Below are positions 21,229-31,171 of a DNA stretch of 64,000 bases, in pieces. The translations under genes and the position numbers were made by a program. Source of the stretch: Acetobacterium woodii DSM 1030 (lineage in GTDB: Bacteria; Bacillota; Clostridia; Eubacteriales; Eubacteriaceae); the NCBI RefSeq assembly GCF_000247605.1, contig NC_016894.1, positions 2,841,732 to 2,905,731 of the forward strand, read 5' to 3'. The notes below the pieces were generated by a model. It was not told the DNA's origin. It saw only the letters and a list, made by a program, of their open reading frames with translations, and did not search any database. Every line of letters starts with the position of its first letter. Position 1 is the stretch's first letter.

Positions 21229-22248
21229 ATGGAAACGCGAATACTGGGAAAAACCGGATTAGAAGTATCCCTTATTGGGTTTGGTGGTATTCCTATTCAA
21301 CGCTGTAACCAATGGGAAGTTGACGAAATTGTCGAGAACCTTTTTCTCGAGGGCGTTAATTTTATTGACACTGCCAGAGCTTACACAAATAGTGAAGAAA
21401 TGATTGGTGAAGCGCTAAAAAAATGGGGCCGGGATCATTTTTTTCTGGCTACTAAAACCCCCCAGCTCAGCTATGATGCAGTGATGGCTGATGTGCAAAC
21501 AAGCCTGAATGAACTCCAAACCGAAACCATCGATTTATATCAGTTCCACAATGCCAAAACCATGGCCGCTTATGAAACCATCATGAGCCCCAATAGCGGT
21601 TATGCCGCTCTGCAAAAATGCCAGGAACTCGGGCTGATTAAACATATCGGGATCACTTCCCACAGTTATGAAGTCTTAGACCGGGCTTTAGACGAAGAAA
21701 AATTTGAAACGATTCAGTTTCCATACAATATTGTCGAAAATAAAGGCGCTGCGCTTTTTGCCAAAGCCAAGCTTAAAAATGTCGGTGTCATCATCATGAA
21801 ACCGCTGGCCGGCGGTGCTTTTATGAATGCCGATTATGCCTTAAGATGGGTTGCCGAAAACCAGGATATCTCGGTCATTATCCCGGGCATGGACTCCGTT
21901 AAACAAGTGCTCGAAAACACTAAAGTCGGCAACGATTTTATCCCCCTATCGCATGACGAACGTAAAATCTTTGAAGCTGATGCCAATGCTCTGGGCAAAA
22001 CTTTTTGCCGCCGTTGCGGTTATTGTTCCCCTTGCCCGCAAGGGATTGACATTCCGATGCAATTTATCGTTGAAGGTTATTACCGGCGTTATGATCTGGA
22101 AGAATGGGCCCTCGATCGTTACCGCAGTTTTTCTGCCAACGCGTCTGATTGTGTTCAATGTGGCGAATGCGAACCACGCTGCCCTTATAATCTGCCAATT
22201 CGGGATATGTTAAAAAAGACCCGGGAACTTTTTGACCCGCTGATCTAA
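21229..22248 (+). CDS. Aldo/keto reductase with a C-terminal 4Fe-4S domain
   Basis: 339 residues: an AKR TIM barrel (about 1-280) with GKTGLEVSLIGFGG, the catalytic FIDTARAYTNSEEMIGEAL (Asp, Tyr) and GITSHS, then a cysteine-rich tail with CRRCGYCSPCPQGIDIP and CVQCGECEPRCPYNLPIRDM, typical of two iron-sulphur sites. Such fused AKRs are common in anaerobes, but their substrates are mostly unknown. AAGAGGTG precedes the ATG. It is monocistronic and convergent with gldA. Confidence 0.9.
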   Translation: METRILGKTGLEVSLIGFGGIPIQRCNQWEVDEIVENLFLEGVNFIDTARAYTNSEEMIGEALKKWGRDHFFLATKTPQLSYDAVMADVQTSLNELQTETIDLYQFHNAKTMAAYETIMSPNSGYAALQKCQELGLIKHIGITSHSYEVLDRALDEEKFETIQFPYNIVENKGAALFAKAKLKNVGVIIMKPLAGGAFMNADYALRWVAENQDISVIIPGMDSVKQVLENTKVGNDFIPLSHDERKIFEADANALGKTFCRRCGYCSPCPQGIDIPMQFIVEGYYRRYDLEEWALDRYRSFSANASDCVQCGECEPRCPYNLPIRDMLKKTRELFDPLI

Positions 22249-22358
22249 GCAAATTCCCAGTTTTTGCTTTCATGCTGGTTGATTAATCTAGATTATTTAT
22301 CCCCATTAACGTCTAAGTGTTATTCTCTTTAATTGCTTTTTTCCGAAATAAAAATACT

Positions 22359-22402
22359 AAAAGGTCAAAACCTCCTGTTTTAAATTGAGGTTTTGACCTT
22401 TT
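22359..22402. terminator. Bidirectional terminator between the aldo/keto reductase gene and gldA
   Basis: A 16-bp stem AAAAGGTCAAAACCTC/GAGGTTTTGACCTTTT with a 12-base loop. Confidence 0.92.
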
Positions 22403-22427
22403 TAATGGTTATAAAGAAAGATACGTC

Positions 22428-23525
22428 TTATTCACACAAATACAAACGGCCTAAGGCGTCTGCTGCCATAATAGCGGCATAAACGCTGTCCGCATCAACA
22501 TCAAAAGGCATGTTATGAATTGTTTCTCCGGGATCGGCTGCCGCTACCGCAACGGCCATAATTTTTTCAGGAGTTGGTTCGGTACAACCCAATTCAGCAA
22601 GGGTAATTGGTAGCCCCACTGATAAACAGAAATCAATCACTTCTTCAATATCTTCTGTTGATCTGTTTTCCATAATCAATTGAACCAGCGTTCCGAATGC
22701 TACTTTTTCACCGTGGTACATATGGTGACATTCCGATAACACGGTAAAGCCATTATGAATCGCATGAGCAGCTGCCAAACCGCCACTTTCAAAACCAACC
22801 CCACTGAGGTAGGTGTTCGCTTCAATAACATTTTCGACTGCTGGGGTACAGGTTGCTGCTTCAATGGCCAGTTTTGCCTTTAGTCCATCTTCGATCAAAA
22901 TATCATAACACAATCTGGCCAATGCCAGCGCTGATCGCGTCGGGTGCGCTCCTGACATGGTTGTTCCATTGGAGTCAACCGTCGCTTGAGCTTCAAAATA
23001 AGTCGCTAAGGCATCACCCATCCCCGAAATAAAAAGTCTGGCTGGTGCTGTTTTAATAATATCCGTATCCATGATAACAATTTCCGGGTTTTTAGGCAGT
23101 ACTAAATACTCGTCAAATACGCCATCTTCGGTATAAATTACCGAAAGTGCTGAGCAGGGAGCATCTGTTGATGCAATCGAAGGTGCAATCACAACCGGTA
23201 ATTTTTGATAATGCGCAGTTGCTTTAGCGGTATCCAACGTTTTTCCACCGCCAATCCCAACAATCACATCACACCCTTCAGCTTTGACAATTTCCTGGAG
23301 TCTGGCAATTTCAACTTTTGAACATTCGCCATTAAATTTTTCGGGTGTAAATTTAATTCCAGCGGCTTCAAAACTGGCTTTTAACTGATCCGCTTTGGTC
23401 CGCATCATGGTCCCGCTCATTAAAACAAGTGCCGATGATCCAAATTTTTCTACATGTTCCGGTAGTTTTCCAACTTCTCCAGCACCTTGAACATAACGGC
23501 TGGGAGACATAATTATTTTTTGCAT
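22428..23525 (-). CDS. gldA: Glycerol dehydrogenase
   Basis: A 365-residue iron/zinc-containing alcohol dehydrogenase of the GldA type (glycerol to dihydroxyacetone with NAD+). Marks: SPSRYVQGAGEVGKL at the N-terminus, VGIGGGKTLDTAKA (NAD loop), IAPSIASTDAPCSALSVIY, the metal ligands SGMGDALATYFEAQA and HAIHNGF, and HHMYHGEKVAFG. GGAGG precedes the ATG. No dihydroxyacetone kinase is nearby, so it could act on other small polyols. Confidence 0.93.
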   Translation of the reverse strand: MQKIIMSPSRYVQGAGEVGKLPEHVEKFGSSALVLMSGTMMRTKADQLKASFEAAGIKFTPEKFNGECSKVEIARLQEIVKAEGCDVIVGIGGGKTLDTAKATAHYQKLPVVIAPSIASTDAPCSALSVIYTEDGVFDEYLVLPKNPEIVIMDTDIIKTAPARLFISGMGDALATYFEAQATVDSNGTTMSGAHPTRSALALARLCYDILIEDGLKAKLAIEAATCTPAVENVIEANTYLSGVGFESGGLAAAHAIHNGFTVLSECHHMYHGEKVAFGTLVQLIMENRSTEDIEEVIDFCLSVGLPITLAELGCTEPTPEKIMAVAVAAADPGETIHNMPFDVDADSVYAAIMAADALGRLYLCE

Positions 23526-23785
23526 TTTCTACCTCCGAAAATATATTTATTTCGTTATTATTATATCAAAAAAAAGAAACCTTGAATTCGTTATCATCTA
23601 AAAAAAACAGTCAAAAGCGGGTATAATTCTCAGTCATATTTCTTTTTTTTAACCGGATCTTAATTTGATCAGTAATTTTTTGTATTTGGTCTGCTATTTT
23701 TTTAGTTTTTCCGAATTTCAAAAACGGTCACCATTGAATTTATAATTTGTATAATGAAATCATCACCTCATCAAATCTCTATTTC

Positions 23786-23814
23786 TTTATATTTTGCATA
23801 ATATATGATATGAT
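23786..23814 (+). promoter_or_regulatory. Probable promoter of the sugar aminotransferase gene
   Basis: TTTATA, 17 bases, TATGAT, about 80 bases before the GTG start. The rest of the gap 23526-23892 is AT-rich and shows no gene. Confidence 0.5.
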
Positions 23815-23892
23815 CTAGAAAACTAATTTGAATAATAACAACAAAATATTATTCTCAAACCCTTGAATAACCTTATCTCAGGAGGAAACATC

Positions 23893-25074
23893 GTGAACCA
23901 GAAATTCATCCCTTTATCCGTTCCTAATCTAAAAGGAAAAGAACTTACCTATATAACTCATGCCGTTGAAACAGAATGGGTATCCACTGGTGGACCATAT
24001 GTCGATGAATTTGAAACAAAGGTCGCCAAATATGTTAATTCAAAAAAAGCTGTATCTTGTCAAAATGGAACATCCGGTTTACACATAGCTCTTGAAATAT
24101 GTAATATCCATAACAATGATGAGGTTATCGTTCCAACCTTAACTTTTATCGCTGCCATTAACCCAGTATCCTATGTTGGAGCCAATCCAATTTTTATGGA
24201 TTGTGATGATACCCTTACCTTAGACGTCAAGAAGCTTCAATTATTTATAACGCAAGGTTGCACATTTAAAGATGGTCAACTCATTAACAATCAAACGCAT
24301 AGACCTATTAAAGCTATCTTAGTCGTCCATGTATTCGGCAATATGGCTGACATGGTCGGAATTATGTCGCTTGCCACGCAATATAATTTAAAAGTGATTG
24401 AAGACGCAACTGAAGCATTGGGAACTTATTATACTTCAGGAAAATATAAAAATAAATTTGCCGGAACAATTGGTGATGTCGGTGTCTACTCCTTTAATGG
24501 CAATAAAATTATTACCACTGGCGGCGGCGGAATGATTGTGTCCGACAACGAAAATTATTTAATTAAAGCCAAACATCTTACAACTCAAGCTAAAAGTGAT
24601 ACGCTTTATTATACTCATGATATGATTGGCTACAATTATCGAATGACTAATCTGCAAGCAGCTCTAGGACTAGGTCAAATGGAACAGTTAGAAACATTTA
24701 TTAACATCAAGAAAACTAATTACGAAAAATATCAATACGAAATTTCAATGATAGCAGGACTGGATTTACTGAAATTCAGAGCCAATACGAGACCAAATTA
24801 TTGGTTTTATGCCCTTTATATAAACGATATTTTTTCGATGAATCGCGATGAATTGATAACATACCTACTCTCAAAAAACATTCAAACTCGACCAATATGG
24901 GGATTGATCAGCGATCAGAAACCTTATCAAAAAAGCCAGACTTATCAGATCAGCCTAGCTAAAGATTACTGGCAACACGTAATTAACCTTCCCTGTAGTT
25001 CAAATCTTAGCTCCTCCGATATCACTTATATCATTGAGTGTTTAAAAAAATTGGTAAGGTCAAACTTAGATTAG
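23893..25074 (+). CDS. LegC-like DegT/DnrJ/EryC1 nucleotide-sugar aminotransferase
   Basis: A 393-residue PLP enzyme (fold type I). The start IPLSVPNLKGKELTYITHAV with EWVSTGGPYVDEFE is typical of the LegC family (4-aminosugar synthesis, legionaminic/bacillosamine-type sugars). Other marks: SCQNGTSGLHIAL, VIEDATEALGTYY, and SFNGNKIITTGGGGMI with the PLP lysine. A GTG start with CAGGAGG seven bases upstream is chosen over an ATG 30 bases earlier that has no ribosome binding site. It stands alone between its own promoter and a terminator, with no sugar dehydratase or cytidylyltransferase next to it. Codons are more AT-rich than neighbouring genes, so transfer is possible. Confidence 0.85.
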   Translation: MNQKFIPLSVPNLKGKELTYITHAVETEWVSTGGPYVDEFETKVAKYVNSKKAVSCQNGTSGLHIALEICNIHNNDEVIVPTLTFIAAINPVSYVGANPIFMDCDDTLTLDVKKLQLFITQGCTFKDGQLINNQTHRPIKAILVVHVFGNMADMVGIMSLATQYNLKVIEDATEALGTYYTSGKYKNKFAGTIGDVGVYSFNGNKIITTGGGGMIVSDNENYLIKAKHLTTQAKSDTLYYTHDMIGYNYRMTNLQAALGLGQMEQLETFINIKKTNYEKYQYEISMIAGLDLLKFRANTRPNYWFYALYINDIFSMNRDELITYLLSKNIQTRPIWGLISDQKPYQKSQTYQISLAKDYWQHVINLPCSSNLSSSDITYIIECLKKLVRSNLD

Positions 25075-25145
25075 CCTCGATACTCGTGCCTCAACAACTA
25101 TTATAGTAAAACTGTCTAAATTAATTTTACACTATCTTTACTTAT

Positions 25146-25190
25146 AAAAAAACCGCTTATAACAAATTTCTTTGTTATAAGCGGTTGGGT
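25146..25190. terminator. Terminator of clpB (also able to stop the aminotransferase transcript)
   Basis: A near-perfect stem ACCGCTTATAACAAA/TTTGTTATAAGCGGT with a 4-base loop; on the minus strand a seven-T run follows. Confidence 0.92.
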
Positions 25191-25202
25191 TTCTTGAACC
25201 GT

Positions 25203-27806
25203 TTAGACCATATAAAAATCGCCGTTGGCATCAACATCAATCGTGATGTTTTGTCCTTCGTGAACGTTTCCTTTGATAATCTCTTTTCCGACCATCGTTT
25301 CGATATGTTTTTGTAAATATCGTTTAAGTGGCCGTGCTCCGTAAGCCGGGTCAAAGCCCATGTCGATCACGGCGTCAATAGCTTTGGGCGTTAATGTCAC
25401 AGTAATTCGACGTTCTTCCAATCGTTTTTGTAATTCTTTTAAAAGCAACATCACAATTTCTCTAATGGCCGCTTTATTGAGTGGTTTATACAAAACAATT
25501 TCATCAATCCGGTTGAGAAACTCTGGTCTGAAATACCCCTTCAATAACTCCATCACTGCCGCTTCAGTTTTTTCGGTGATCTCACCATCGGCATTGATTC
25601 CTTCCAGTAAATATTCCGAACCAATGTTAGAGGTCATGATAATAATGGTATTTTTAAAATCAACCGTACGCCCCTGAGAATCGGTGATCCGCCCATCATC
25701 TAAGATCTGCAATAAGATATTAAAAACATCCTTATGGGCTTTTTCAATTTCATCCAGCAAAATTACACTATAGGGTTTACGTCTGACCGCTTCGGTAAGT
25801 TGTCCACCTTCTTCATAACCAACATATCCCGGAGGTGCTCCAATCAAGCGGGAAACCGAGAATTTTTCCATATATTCACTCATATCTATTCGAATCATAT
25901 TTTCTTCGGAATCAAATAAGGTCGCTGCCACCGCTTTGGCCAACTCTGTTTTACCAACCCCAGTTGGTCCTAAAAACAAAAATGAACCAATCGGACTATT
26001 GGGATTTTTAATCCCGGCCCGAGAACGGATAATGGCATCAACAACCTTGAGAATTGGTTCTTCTTGGCCAATCACCCGTTGTTTTAGGGTATCTTCCAGG
26101 GAAAGTAGTTTTTCCCGTTCGCCTGAAACCAGTTTACTTAATGGAATATTGGTCCAATCTGAGATGATTTCAGCAATTTCTTCTTCAGTGACTTTTTCGC
26201 GTTTTAATGTGTCATTATCCGCTTTTTCGTCAGCTTTATGTTTAATTTCTTCAATTTTAGCCATTTTTTCCGGAATCAAACCGTATTCCAACTCGGAAGC
26301 CTTTCGATAATCACCTTCACGGATCGCTTTTTCACGTTCATAATTAAGCTGATTGAGTTCTTCCTGCAGCAATTTTAAATTGTCAGCAGATTTTTTTTCG
26401 TTTTCCCATTGAATGCTCATGGTATTAAAACGTTCTTTAAATTCGGCCAGTTCTTTTTGCAGACGTTGCAAACGTTCCTTACTGAGGGTATCTTTTTCTT
26501 TTTTTAATGCCACTTCTTCAATTTCCAGTTGCATCATTTTACGTCGCGCTTCATCCATTTCTTCGGGCATCGAATCCATCTCCGTACGCAGTTTTGCACA
26601 CGCTTCATCAATTAAATCAATGGCTTTGTCCGGCAAAAAACGATCCGAAATATAACGACTGGAAAGTGTTGCGGCCGCTACTAATGCCGTATCCAGAATT
26701 TGAACCCCATGATACCGTTCGTAGGTATCTTTGAGGCCACGAAGAATCGAAATCGTATCTTCAACCGTCGGTTCATCTACTAATACCGGTTGAAAACGTC
26801 GTTCTAAAGCCGGATCTTTTTCAATATATTGTCGGTATTCATCAAGTGTCGTTGCCCCAATACAATGAAGTTCGCCACGTGCCAACATCGGTTTTAGCAT
26901 GTTTCCGGCGTCCATTGCGCCTTCTGTTTTCCCCGCTCCAACAATATTATGCAACTCGTCAATGAACAAAATAATTTCGCCATTGCTGTCCACGACTTCC
27001 TTTAATACCGCTTTGAGTCGTTCTTCAAATTCACCTCGGTATTTTGCCCCAGCTACCAGCGCTCCCAAATCAAGGGCGATAATGCGTTTGTCCTTTAACC
27101 CTTCAGGGACATCACCAGCCACTATTCGCATTGCCAAACCTTCCACAATGGCGGTTTTACCAACCCCGGGTTCACCAATTAGAACCGGGTTGTTTTTCGT
27201 CTTACGACTTAAGATTCGGATGGCGTGCCGAATTTCAGCGTCACGGCCAATAACCGGATCCAGCTTATTATCAATGGCATCCTGAACCAGATCATGGCCA
27301 TATTGAGCAAGTGCTTCATAAGTCACTTCGGGATGATCGTTAACGACCCGTTGTCCCCCACGTACCTCTTTTAATACGGCTTCAATCGCACTTTTAGTGA
27401 TATCATAACGTTCGAGAATTTCGACCGCATTGGATTTTTTTCCCAAACTATAAAGTGCCAATAAAATACATTCAACTGAAATATATTGATCGTCGAGTTT
27501 TTTGGCTTCCTTATAGGATTGATTCAGAACTTTATCGGTATCACTGCTGACATAGACCTTGCCTTGTTCTCTCCCTGGTCCGGAAACACTGGGTTTTCTT
27601 CCAATCTCCCGTCTTAGTTCTTCAGCAAGACTATGCGAGTTTTTACCCAAGCGGTCAAGAATCCTTCCGACTACGCCATTTTCCTGGGTAATTAAAGCCA
27701 TTAGCAAATGCTCCGGCTCAATTTCCATGTGATCATATTCTCCCGCTATTAATTCCGCCGTTTTAATGGCTTCTAATGATTTTTGTGTAAATAAATTCAT
27801 ATCCAT
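25203..27806 (-). CDS. clpB: ATP-dependent chaperone ClpB
   Basis: A 867-residue AAA+ disaggregase working with DnaK. In order: N-domain repeats (1-150), first AAA module with [14 protein letters not shown] (about residue 208) and [12 protein letters not shown], the long coiled-coil middle domain (about 410-525), the second AAA module with [14 protein letters not shown] (about 610) and a C-terminal D2 small domain. The middle domain and lack of an IGF loop separate it from ClpA/ClpC. AGAGGT precedes the ATG. I saw no CIRCE or CtsR operator upstream. Confidence 0.97.
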   Translation of the reverse strand: MDMNLFTQKSLEAIKTAELIAGEYDHMEIEPEHLLMALITQENGVVGRILDRLGKNSHSLAEELRREIGRKPSVSGPGREQGKVYVSSDTDKVLNQSYKEAKKLDDQYISVECILLALYSLGKKSNAVEILERYDITKSAIEAVLKEVRGGQRVVNDHPEVTYEALAQYGHDLVQDAIDNKLDPVIGRDAEIRHAIRILSRKTKNNPVLIGEPGVGKTAIVEGLAMRIVAGDVPEGLKDKRIIALDLGALVAGAKYRGEFEERLKAVLKEVVDSNGEIILFIDELHNIVGAGKTEGAMDAGNMLKPMLARGELHCIGATTLDEYRQYIEKDPALERRFQPVLVDEPTVEDTISILRGLKDTYERYHGVQILDTALVAAATLSSRYISDRFLPDKAIDLIDEACAKLRTEMDSMPEEMDEARRKMMQLEIEEVALKKEKDTLSKERLQRLQKELAEFKERFNTMSIQWENEKKSADNLKLLQEELNQLNYEREKAIREGDYRKASELEYGLIPEKMAKIEEIKHKADEKADNDTLKREKVTEEEIAEIISDWTNIPLSKLVSGEREKLLSLEDTLKQRVIGQEEPILKVVDAIIRSRAGIKNPNSPIGSFLFLGPTGVGKTELAKAVAATLFDSEENMIRIDMSEYMEKFSVSRLIGAPPGYVGYEEGGQLTEAVRRKPYSVILLDEIEKAHKDVFNILLQILDDGRITDSQGRTVDFKNTIIIMTSNIGSEYLLEGINADGEITEKTEAAVMELLKGYFRPEFLNRIDEIVLYKPLNKAAIREIVMLLLKELQKRLEERRITVTLTPKAIDAVIDMGFDPAYGARPLKRYLQKHIETMVGKEIIKGNVHEGQNITIDVDANGDFYMV

Positions 27807-27923
27807 AATTGTACCTCTTTTATTTTAAAATAATGTTTAAATGTCTGTTGATTAATCCAGATCACCTCATGATGTTACCGATCAGATTAAACGATTGTTA
27901 GTGATCGCCGTGAGGCTTAAGCG

Positions 27924-28577
27924 CTAATTGTGATTTCGTTTAACATAATCTTCCCGATAAATGTTTTCCAATAATCTGATCAAATCATTTTTCGCGGTCT
28001 TATCGATTTTCGCAAAATATAAGTTCATGGCATGATCGATCATTTTTAAATAACAAGTGAGATTTTCAGTGACCGTCTCAATATCCTGAGTTAGTTCGGC
28101 TTCATCTTCAAAAGCACGGACAAATTTATGATTCGTCAAATTTTCAGCTGAATCGATATGATCAACTCTTTCTTCTTTTTCAATCCCAGTAATTAACTTA
28201 AAAAATTCATCAAAATGATCATTTAAATTTTCCGATTTAGTCCGTGAACTAACTTTAAGCACCGCATATTTGCCACGCTTACTGCTGATAAATTCATAAC
28301 TGTAACGGACTTTAGGCCGATACTTATATTTTAAACTTTTCCCAAATTGAATACTCGAATTTTTATTAATTTGGCTGACCGATAAAGTATCACTAAAATT
28401 CTCATCCAACTGCTCTAAAATCTTTTGGATTTTTTGTTCTGGAGTTACTAATCCTATTTTTTCTGCCAATATATCATTTATCAATTGAGAGCGGTTGGTA
28501 TTATTTTCATATGCTATTTGATCAATTTTTTCGACTATTTCGTCAAATAACATTAAACTGTATACGCTTTTTATCAT
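27924..28577 (-). CDS. Ribbon-helix-helix protein of unknown function
   Basis: 217 residues. The first 45 (IKSVYSLMLFDEIVEKIDQIAYENNTNRSQLINDIL) look like a ribbon-helix-helix DNA-binding motif: a short beta strand, then two helices with NRSQLIN in the turn. The remainder is mixed, with basic YKYRPKVRYSY and an acidic C-terminal helix-rich part, which I do not recognise. AAAAGGAGTG precedes the ATG, and an exact-consensus SigA promoter is directly upstream, so it is likely well expressed and may bind its own promoter. It lies between clpB and the hppA terminator. Confidence 0.75.
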   Translation of the reverse strand: MIKSVYSLMLFDEIVEKIDQIAYENNTNRSQLINDILAEKIGLVTPEQKIQKILEQLDENFSDTLSVSQINKNSSIQFGKSLKYKYRPKVRYSYEFISSKRGKYAVLKVSSRTKSENLNDHFDEFFKLITGIEKEERVDHIDSAENLTNHKFVRAFEDEAELTQDIETVTENLTCYLKMIDHAMNLYFAKIDKTAKNDLIRLLENIYREDYVKRNHN

Positions 28578-28597
28578 TTCATCACTCCTTTTAATAA

Positions 28598-28626
28598 ATT
28601 ATATTACGTATACTATAAATTGTCAA
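28598..28626 (-). promoter_or_regulatory. Exact-consensus SigA promoter of the ribbon-helix-helix gene
   Basis: On the minus strand TTGACA, 17 bases, TATAAT: 12 of 12 matches with ideal spacing. The spacer carries ATAGTATACGTAA, an alternating AT-rich stretch that could be a repressor site. Confidence 0.9.
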
Positions 28627-28730
28627 CTCATTTATATATATCAAATAGCATTTTATCATTTATCTCAGCTTTTATTAAGCTTATTACCTTCTTTGCATAC
28701 CCATTTTAAATTTAAATAATCTGCCCAAAT

Positions 28731-28772
28731 AAAAAAGACCCGAATGCACTTTGTGCATTCGGGCTTTTTTTA
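28731..28772 (-). terminator. Terminator of hppA
   Basis: An 11-bp stem CCCGAATGCAC/GTGCATTCGGG with a 3-base loop and T-runs on both sides. Confidence 0.92.
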
Positions 28773-28797
28773 TTTATTTAATCTTGTTATTATTTTT

Positions 28798-30768
28798 TTA
28801 AATTAAGAATAATGGTGCAAATACTAATGAAACAATTGTCATCAGTTTGATTAAAATGTTAATTGAAGGACCAGAAGTATCCTTGAATGGATCGCCAACG
28901 GTATCACCAACAACAGCTGCTTTATGAGCATCACTCCCTTTTCCGCCATGAGCGCCGCCTTCGATAAATTTCTTGGCATTATCCCATGCGCCACCAGCGT
29001 TAGCCATAAAAATAGCCATTAATACCCCAGTCACTAAAGCACCGGCTAATAGACCACCAAGTGCATCCGCACCAAGAATCAGACCCATTGCAAGCGGAGC
29101 CACAACAGCCATTAAACCCGGTACGATCATTTGTCGTAATGCTGCTGCTGTTGAAATGTCAACGCATTTTGCATAATCCGGTTTTTCGGTACCAGCCATA
29201 ATGCCCGGGAATTCGCGGAACTGACGACGTACTTCTTCGATCATTTCATTAGCCGCAGAACCGACTGCTTCCATTGTTAAGGCAGAGAATAAAAATGGTA
29301 ACATTCCGCCAATAAACATCCCGATAATAACATTTGGATTTAAGATATCAATGCTTTCCAAACCAACGGTTTGAGCATAAGAAGCAAATAAAGCTAACGC
29401 CGTTAATGCTGCCGAACCAATCGCAAAACCTTTTCCGATGGCTGCGGTCGTATTCCCAACGGCATCTAACTTGTCTGTAATTTCACGAACTGATGCTGGC
29501 ATTTCTGACATTTCAGCAATCCCGCCGGCATTGTCGGCAATTGGACCGTAAGCATCAACAGCGATTGTCATTCCACAAGTAGAAAGCATCCCAACGGCTG
29601 CTAAAGCAATCCCGAAAAGTCCAAAAGCTGAATAAGCAACAAAAATTGCTACTGCCATCGCTAAAATTGGGAACATTGTTGATTTCATACCAACAGCCAA
29701 ACCACTGATAATTGTCGTCGCAGCACCCGTTTCAGATTGTTGAGCAATATGCTGAACCGGTTTATAATGTTCTGATGTATAATACTCTGTTAATTTACCA
29801 ATAATAATACCAACTGCTAAACCAGCAATAATTGCAATAAACGCTGACAAACCACCGGTAAAATAGTTCGATAAAACGTATGCCGCAATCATAACCAGAA
29901 TCCCACTGACATAAGTTCCCATATCCAATGCCCGCTGTGGATTTCCACCTTCTTTACCACGAACAAAGAAAGAACCGATGATTGAAGAAAAAATTCCGCT
30001 GGCTGCTAAAAGCATTGGAAATAATATTCCATCAAAGCCACCAAGTGCCAGTGAACCTAAAGTAATTGCCGAAATAATCGAACCAACATAAGATTCAAAT
30101 AAATCCGATCCCATCCCGGCGACATCACCAACATTATCACCAACGTTATCAGCAATTACGGCCGGATTACGCGGATCATCTTCAGGAATGCCAGCTTCAA
30201 CTTTTCCTACCAGGTCAGCGCCGACATCGGCTGCTTTGGTGTAAATACCACCACCAACACGACCAAATAAAGCAATTGAAGAAGCACCCAAACCAAAACC
30301 GGTTACAATCGTAACATCACCAAATACTAAATAAAGTGTACTAACGCCAATCAGGCCTAAACCAACGACACACATACCCATAACGGCACCACCTGAAAAA
30401 GCAACTTGCAGTGCTTTATTCATACCGGTTGTTTGAGCTGCATTAGCCGTTCTGACATTAGCTTTTGTGGCAACCTGCATCCCGAAAAATCCGGCCAGGA
30501 TTGAAAAAATCGCGCCCACTAAAAAGCAAATTGCTGTTGTGATCCCTAAACCCGGCGTCACTGTTAAGATAACAAATAAGACAGCAACAAAAATTGCGAT
30601 CATTTTATATTCACGTTTTAAAAATGCCATCGCACCTTCGTGGATATATCCCGCGATTTCTTTCATTCTGTCTGTACCAGCGTCAACTGATATTACACGT
30701 TTTGCAAAAATAAGCGCAACAAGCAACGCCACGACTCCAATAACTGGAGCCAGAAACAATAATTCCAT
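28798..30768 (-). CDS. hppA: Membrane-bound ion-pumping pyrophosphatase
   Basis: A 656-residue, roughly 16-helix membrane pyrophosphatase coupling PPi hydrolysis to H+ and/or Na+ export. Catalytic marks: [19 protein letters not shown] and [20 protein letters not shown] in the PPi site, plus [10 protein letters not shown] and the C-terminal [15 protein letters not shown]. The alanine in [18 protein letters not shown] is the mark of the K+-dependent class (Lys there in K+-independent enzymes). Whether it pumps Na+ or H+ is not decided by what I can read. The ATG with AGGGGG nine bases upstream is chosen over a TTG that is too close. It follows secG and probably shares its transcript. Confidence 0.95.
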   Translation of the reverse strand: MELLFLAPVIGVVALLVALIFAKRVISVDAGTDRMKEIAGYIHEGAMAFLKREYKMIAIFVAVLFVILTVTPGLGITTAICFLVGAIFSILAGFFGMQVATKANVRTANAAQTTGMNKALQVAFSGGAVMGMCVVGLGLIGVSTLYLVFGDVTIVTGFGLGASSIALFGRVGGGIYTKAADVGADLVGKVEAGIPEDDPRNPAVIADNVGDNVGDVAGMGSDLFESYVGSIISAITLGSLALGGFDGILFPMLLAASGIFSSIIGSFFVRGKEGGNPQRALDMGTYVSGILVMIAAYVLSNYFTGGLSAFIAIIAGLAVGIIIGKLTEYYTSEHYKPVQHIAQQSETGAATTIISGLAVGMKSTMFPILAMAVAIFVAYSAFGLFGIALAAVGMLSTCGMTIAVDAYGPIADNAGGIAEMSEMPASVREITDKLDAVGNTTAAIGKGFAIGSAALTALALFASYAQTVGLESIDILNPNVIIGMFIGGMLPFLFSALTMEAVGSAANEMIEEVRRQFREFPGIMAGTEKPDYAKCVDISTAAALRQMIVPGLMAVVAPLAMGLILGADALGGLLAGALVTGVLMAIFMANAGGAWDNAKKFIEGGAHGGKGSDAHKAAVVGDTVGDPFKDTSGPSINILIKLMTIVSLVFAPLFLI

Positions 30769-30819
30769 TCTCAATTTCCCCCTGTAAGTTTTTGCACCCC
30801 CAAAAACAGATGCCTGATT

Positions 30820-31047
30820 TTAGACGATTGAATAAACGAATGCCGACAACATGAATAAAACACCTGAAATTTTAGTAGCTTTTTCTAAAGCGCCTTCAAA
30901 TCCCTTTGCTTTTTTCTTTCCAAATAAGGTTTCCGCACCACCTGCAATAGCTCCAGACATCCCCGCTGTTTTTCCCGGCGACAGAAGTATCGCTGAAATA
31001 AGAACGAAACTGGAAATTATTAAAATAATCAGTAAAGCTGTTTTCAT
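30820..31047 (-). CDS. secG: Preprotein translocase subunit SecG
   Basis: A 75-residue SecG with two membrane helices (about 3-22 and 53-72) and the conserved loop SGAIAGGAETLFGKKKAKG between them. It is a part of the SecYEG channel. The start is the ATG with GGAGG eight bases upstream, not the GTG nine bases earlier. In many Firmicutes secG follows enolase. Here it follows gpmI but behind a terminator and with its own promoter, and leads into hppA. Confidence 0.93.
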   Translation of the reverse strand: MKTALLIILIISSFVLISAILLSPGKTAGMSGAIAGGAETLFGKKKAKGFEGALEKATKISGVLFMLSAFVYSIV

Positions 31048-31079
31048 TTGTATCACCTCCGTAAATAATCGTGCACGTT

Positions 31080-31108
31080 ATAATATCATACCCAAAAAAT
31101 ATTTTCAA
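31080..31108 (-). promoter_or_regulatory. Promoter of secG-hppA
   Basis: On the minus strand TTGAAA, 17 bases, TATTAT: five of six matches in each hexamer, about 33 bases before the secG ATG. Confidence 0.75.
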
Positions 31109-31111
31109 TCA

Positions 31112-31138
31112 TAAAAAAAGTCTCTAAGGAGACTTTTC
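31112..31138 (-). terminator. Terminator of the glycolytic operon after gpmI
   Basis: AAAAGTCTC/GAGACTTTT stem with a 4-base loop and a T-run on the minus strand, between gpmI and secG. Confidence 0.88.
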
Positions 31139-31171
31139 TCATGTAAACGGTCACATCTTTGTTTTTCGCCT

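Noticed and set aside
27807-27923. CIRCE or CtsR operator before clpB
   Set aside because: Neither TTAGCACTC-N9-GAGTGCTAA nor the CtsR GGTCAAA direct repeat is present; only weak inverted repeats are seen.
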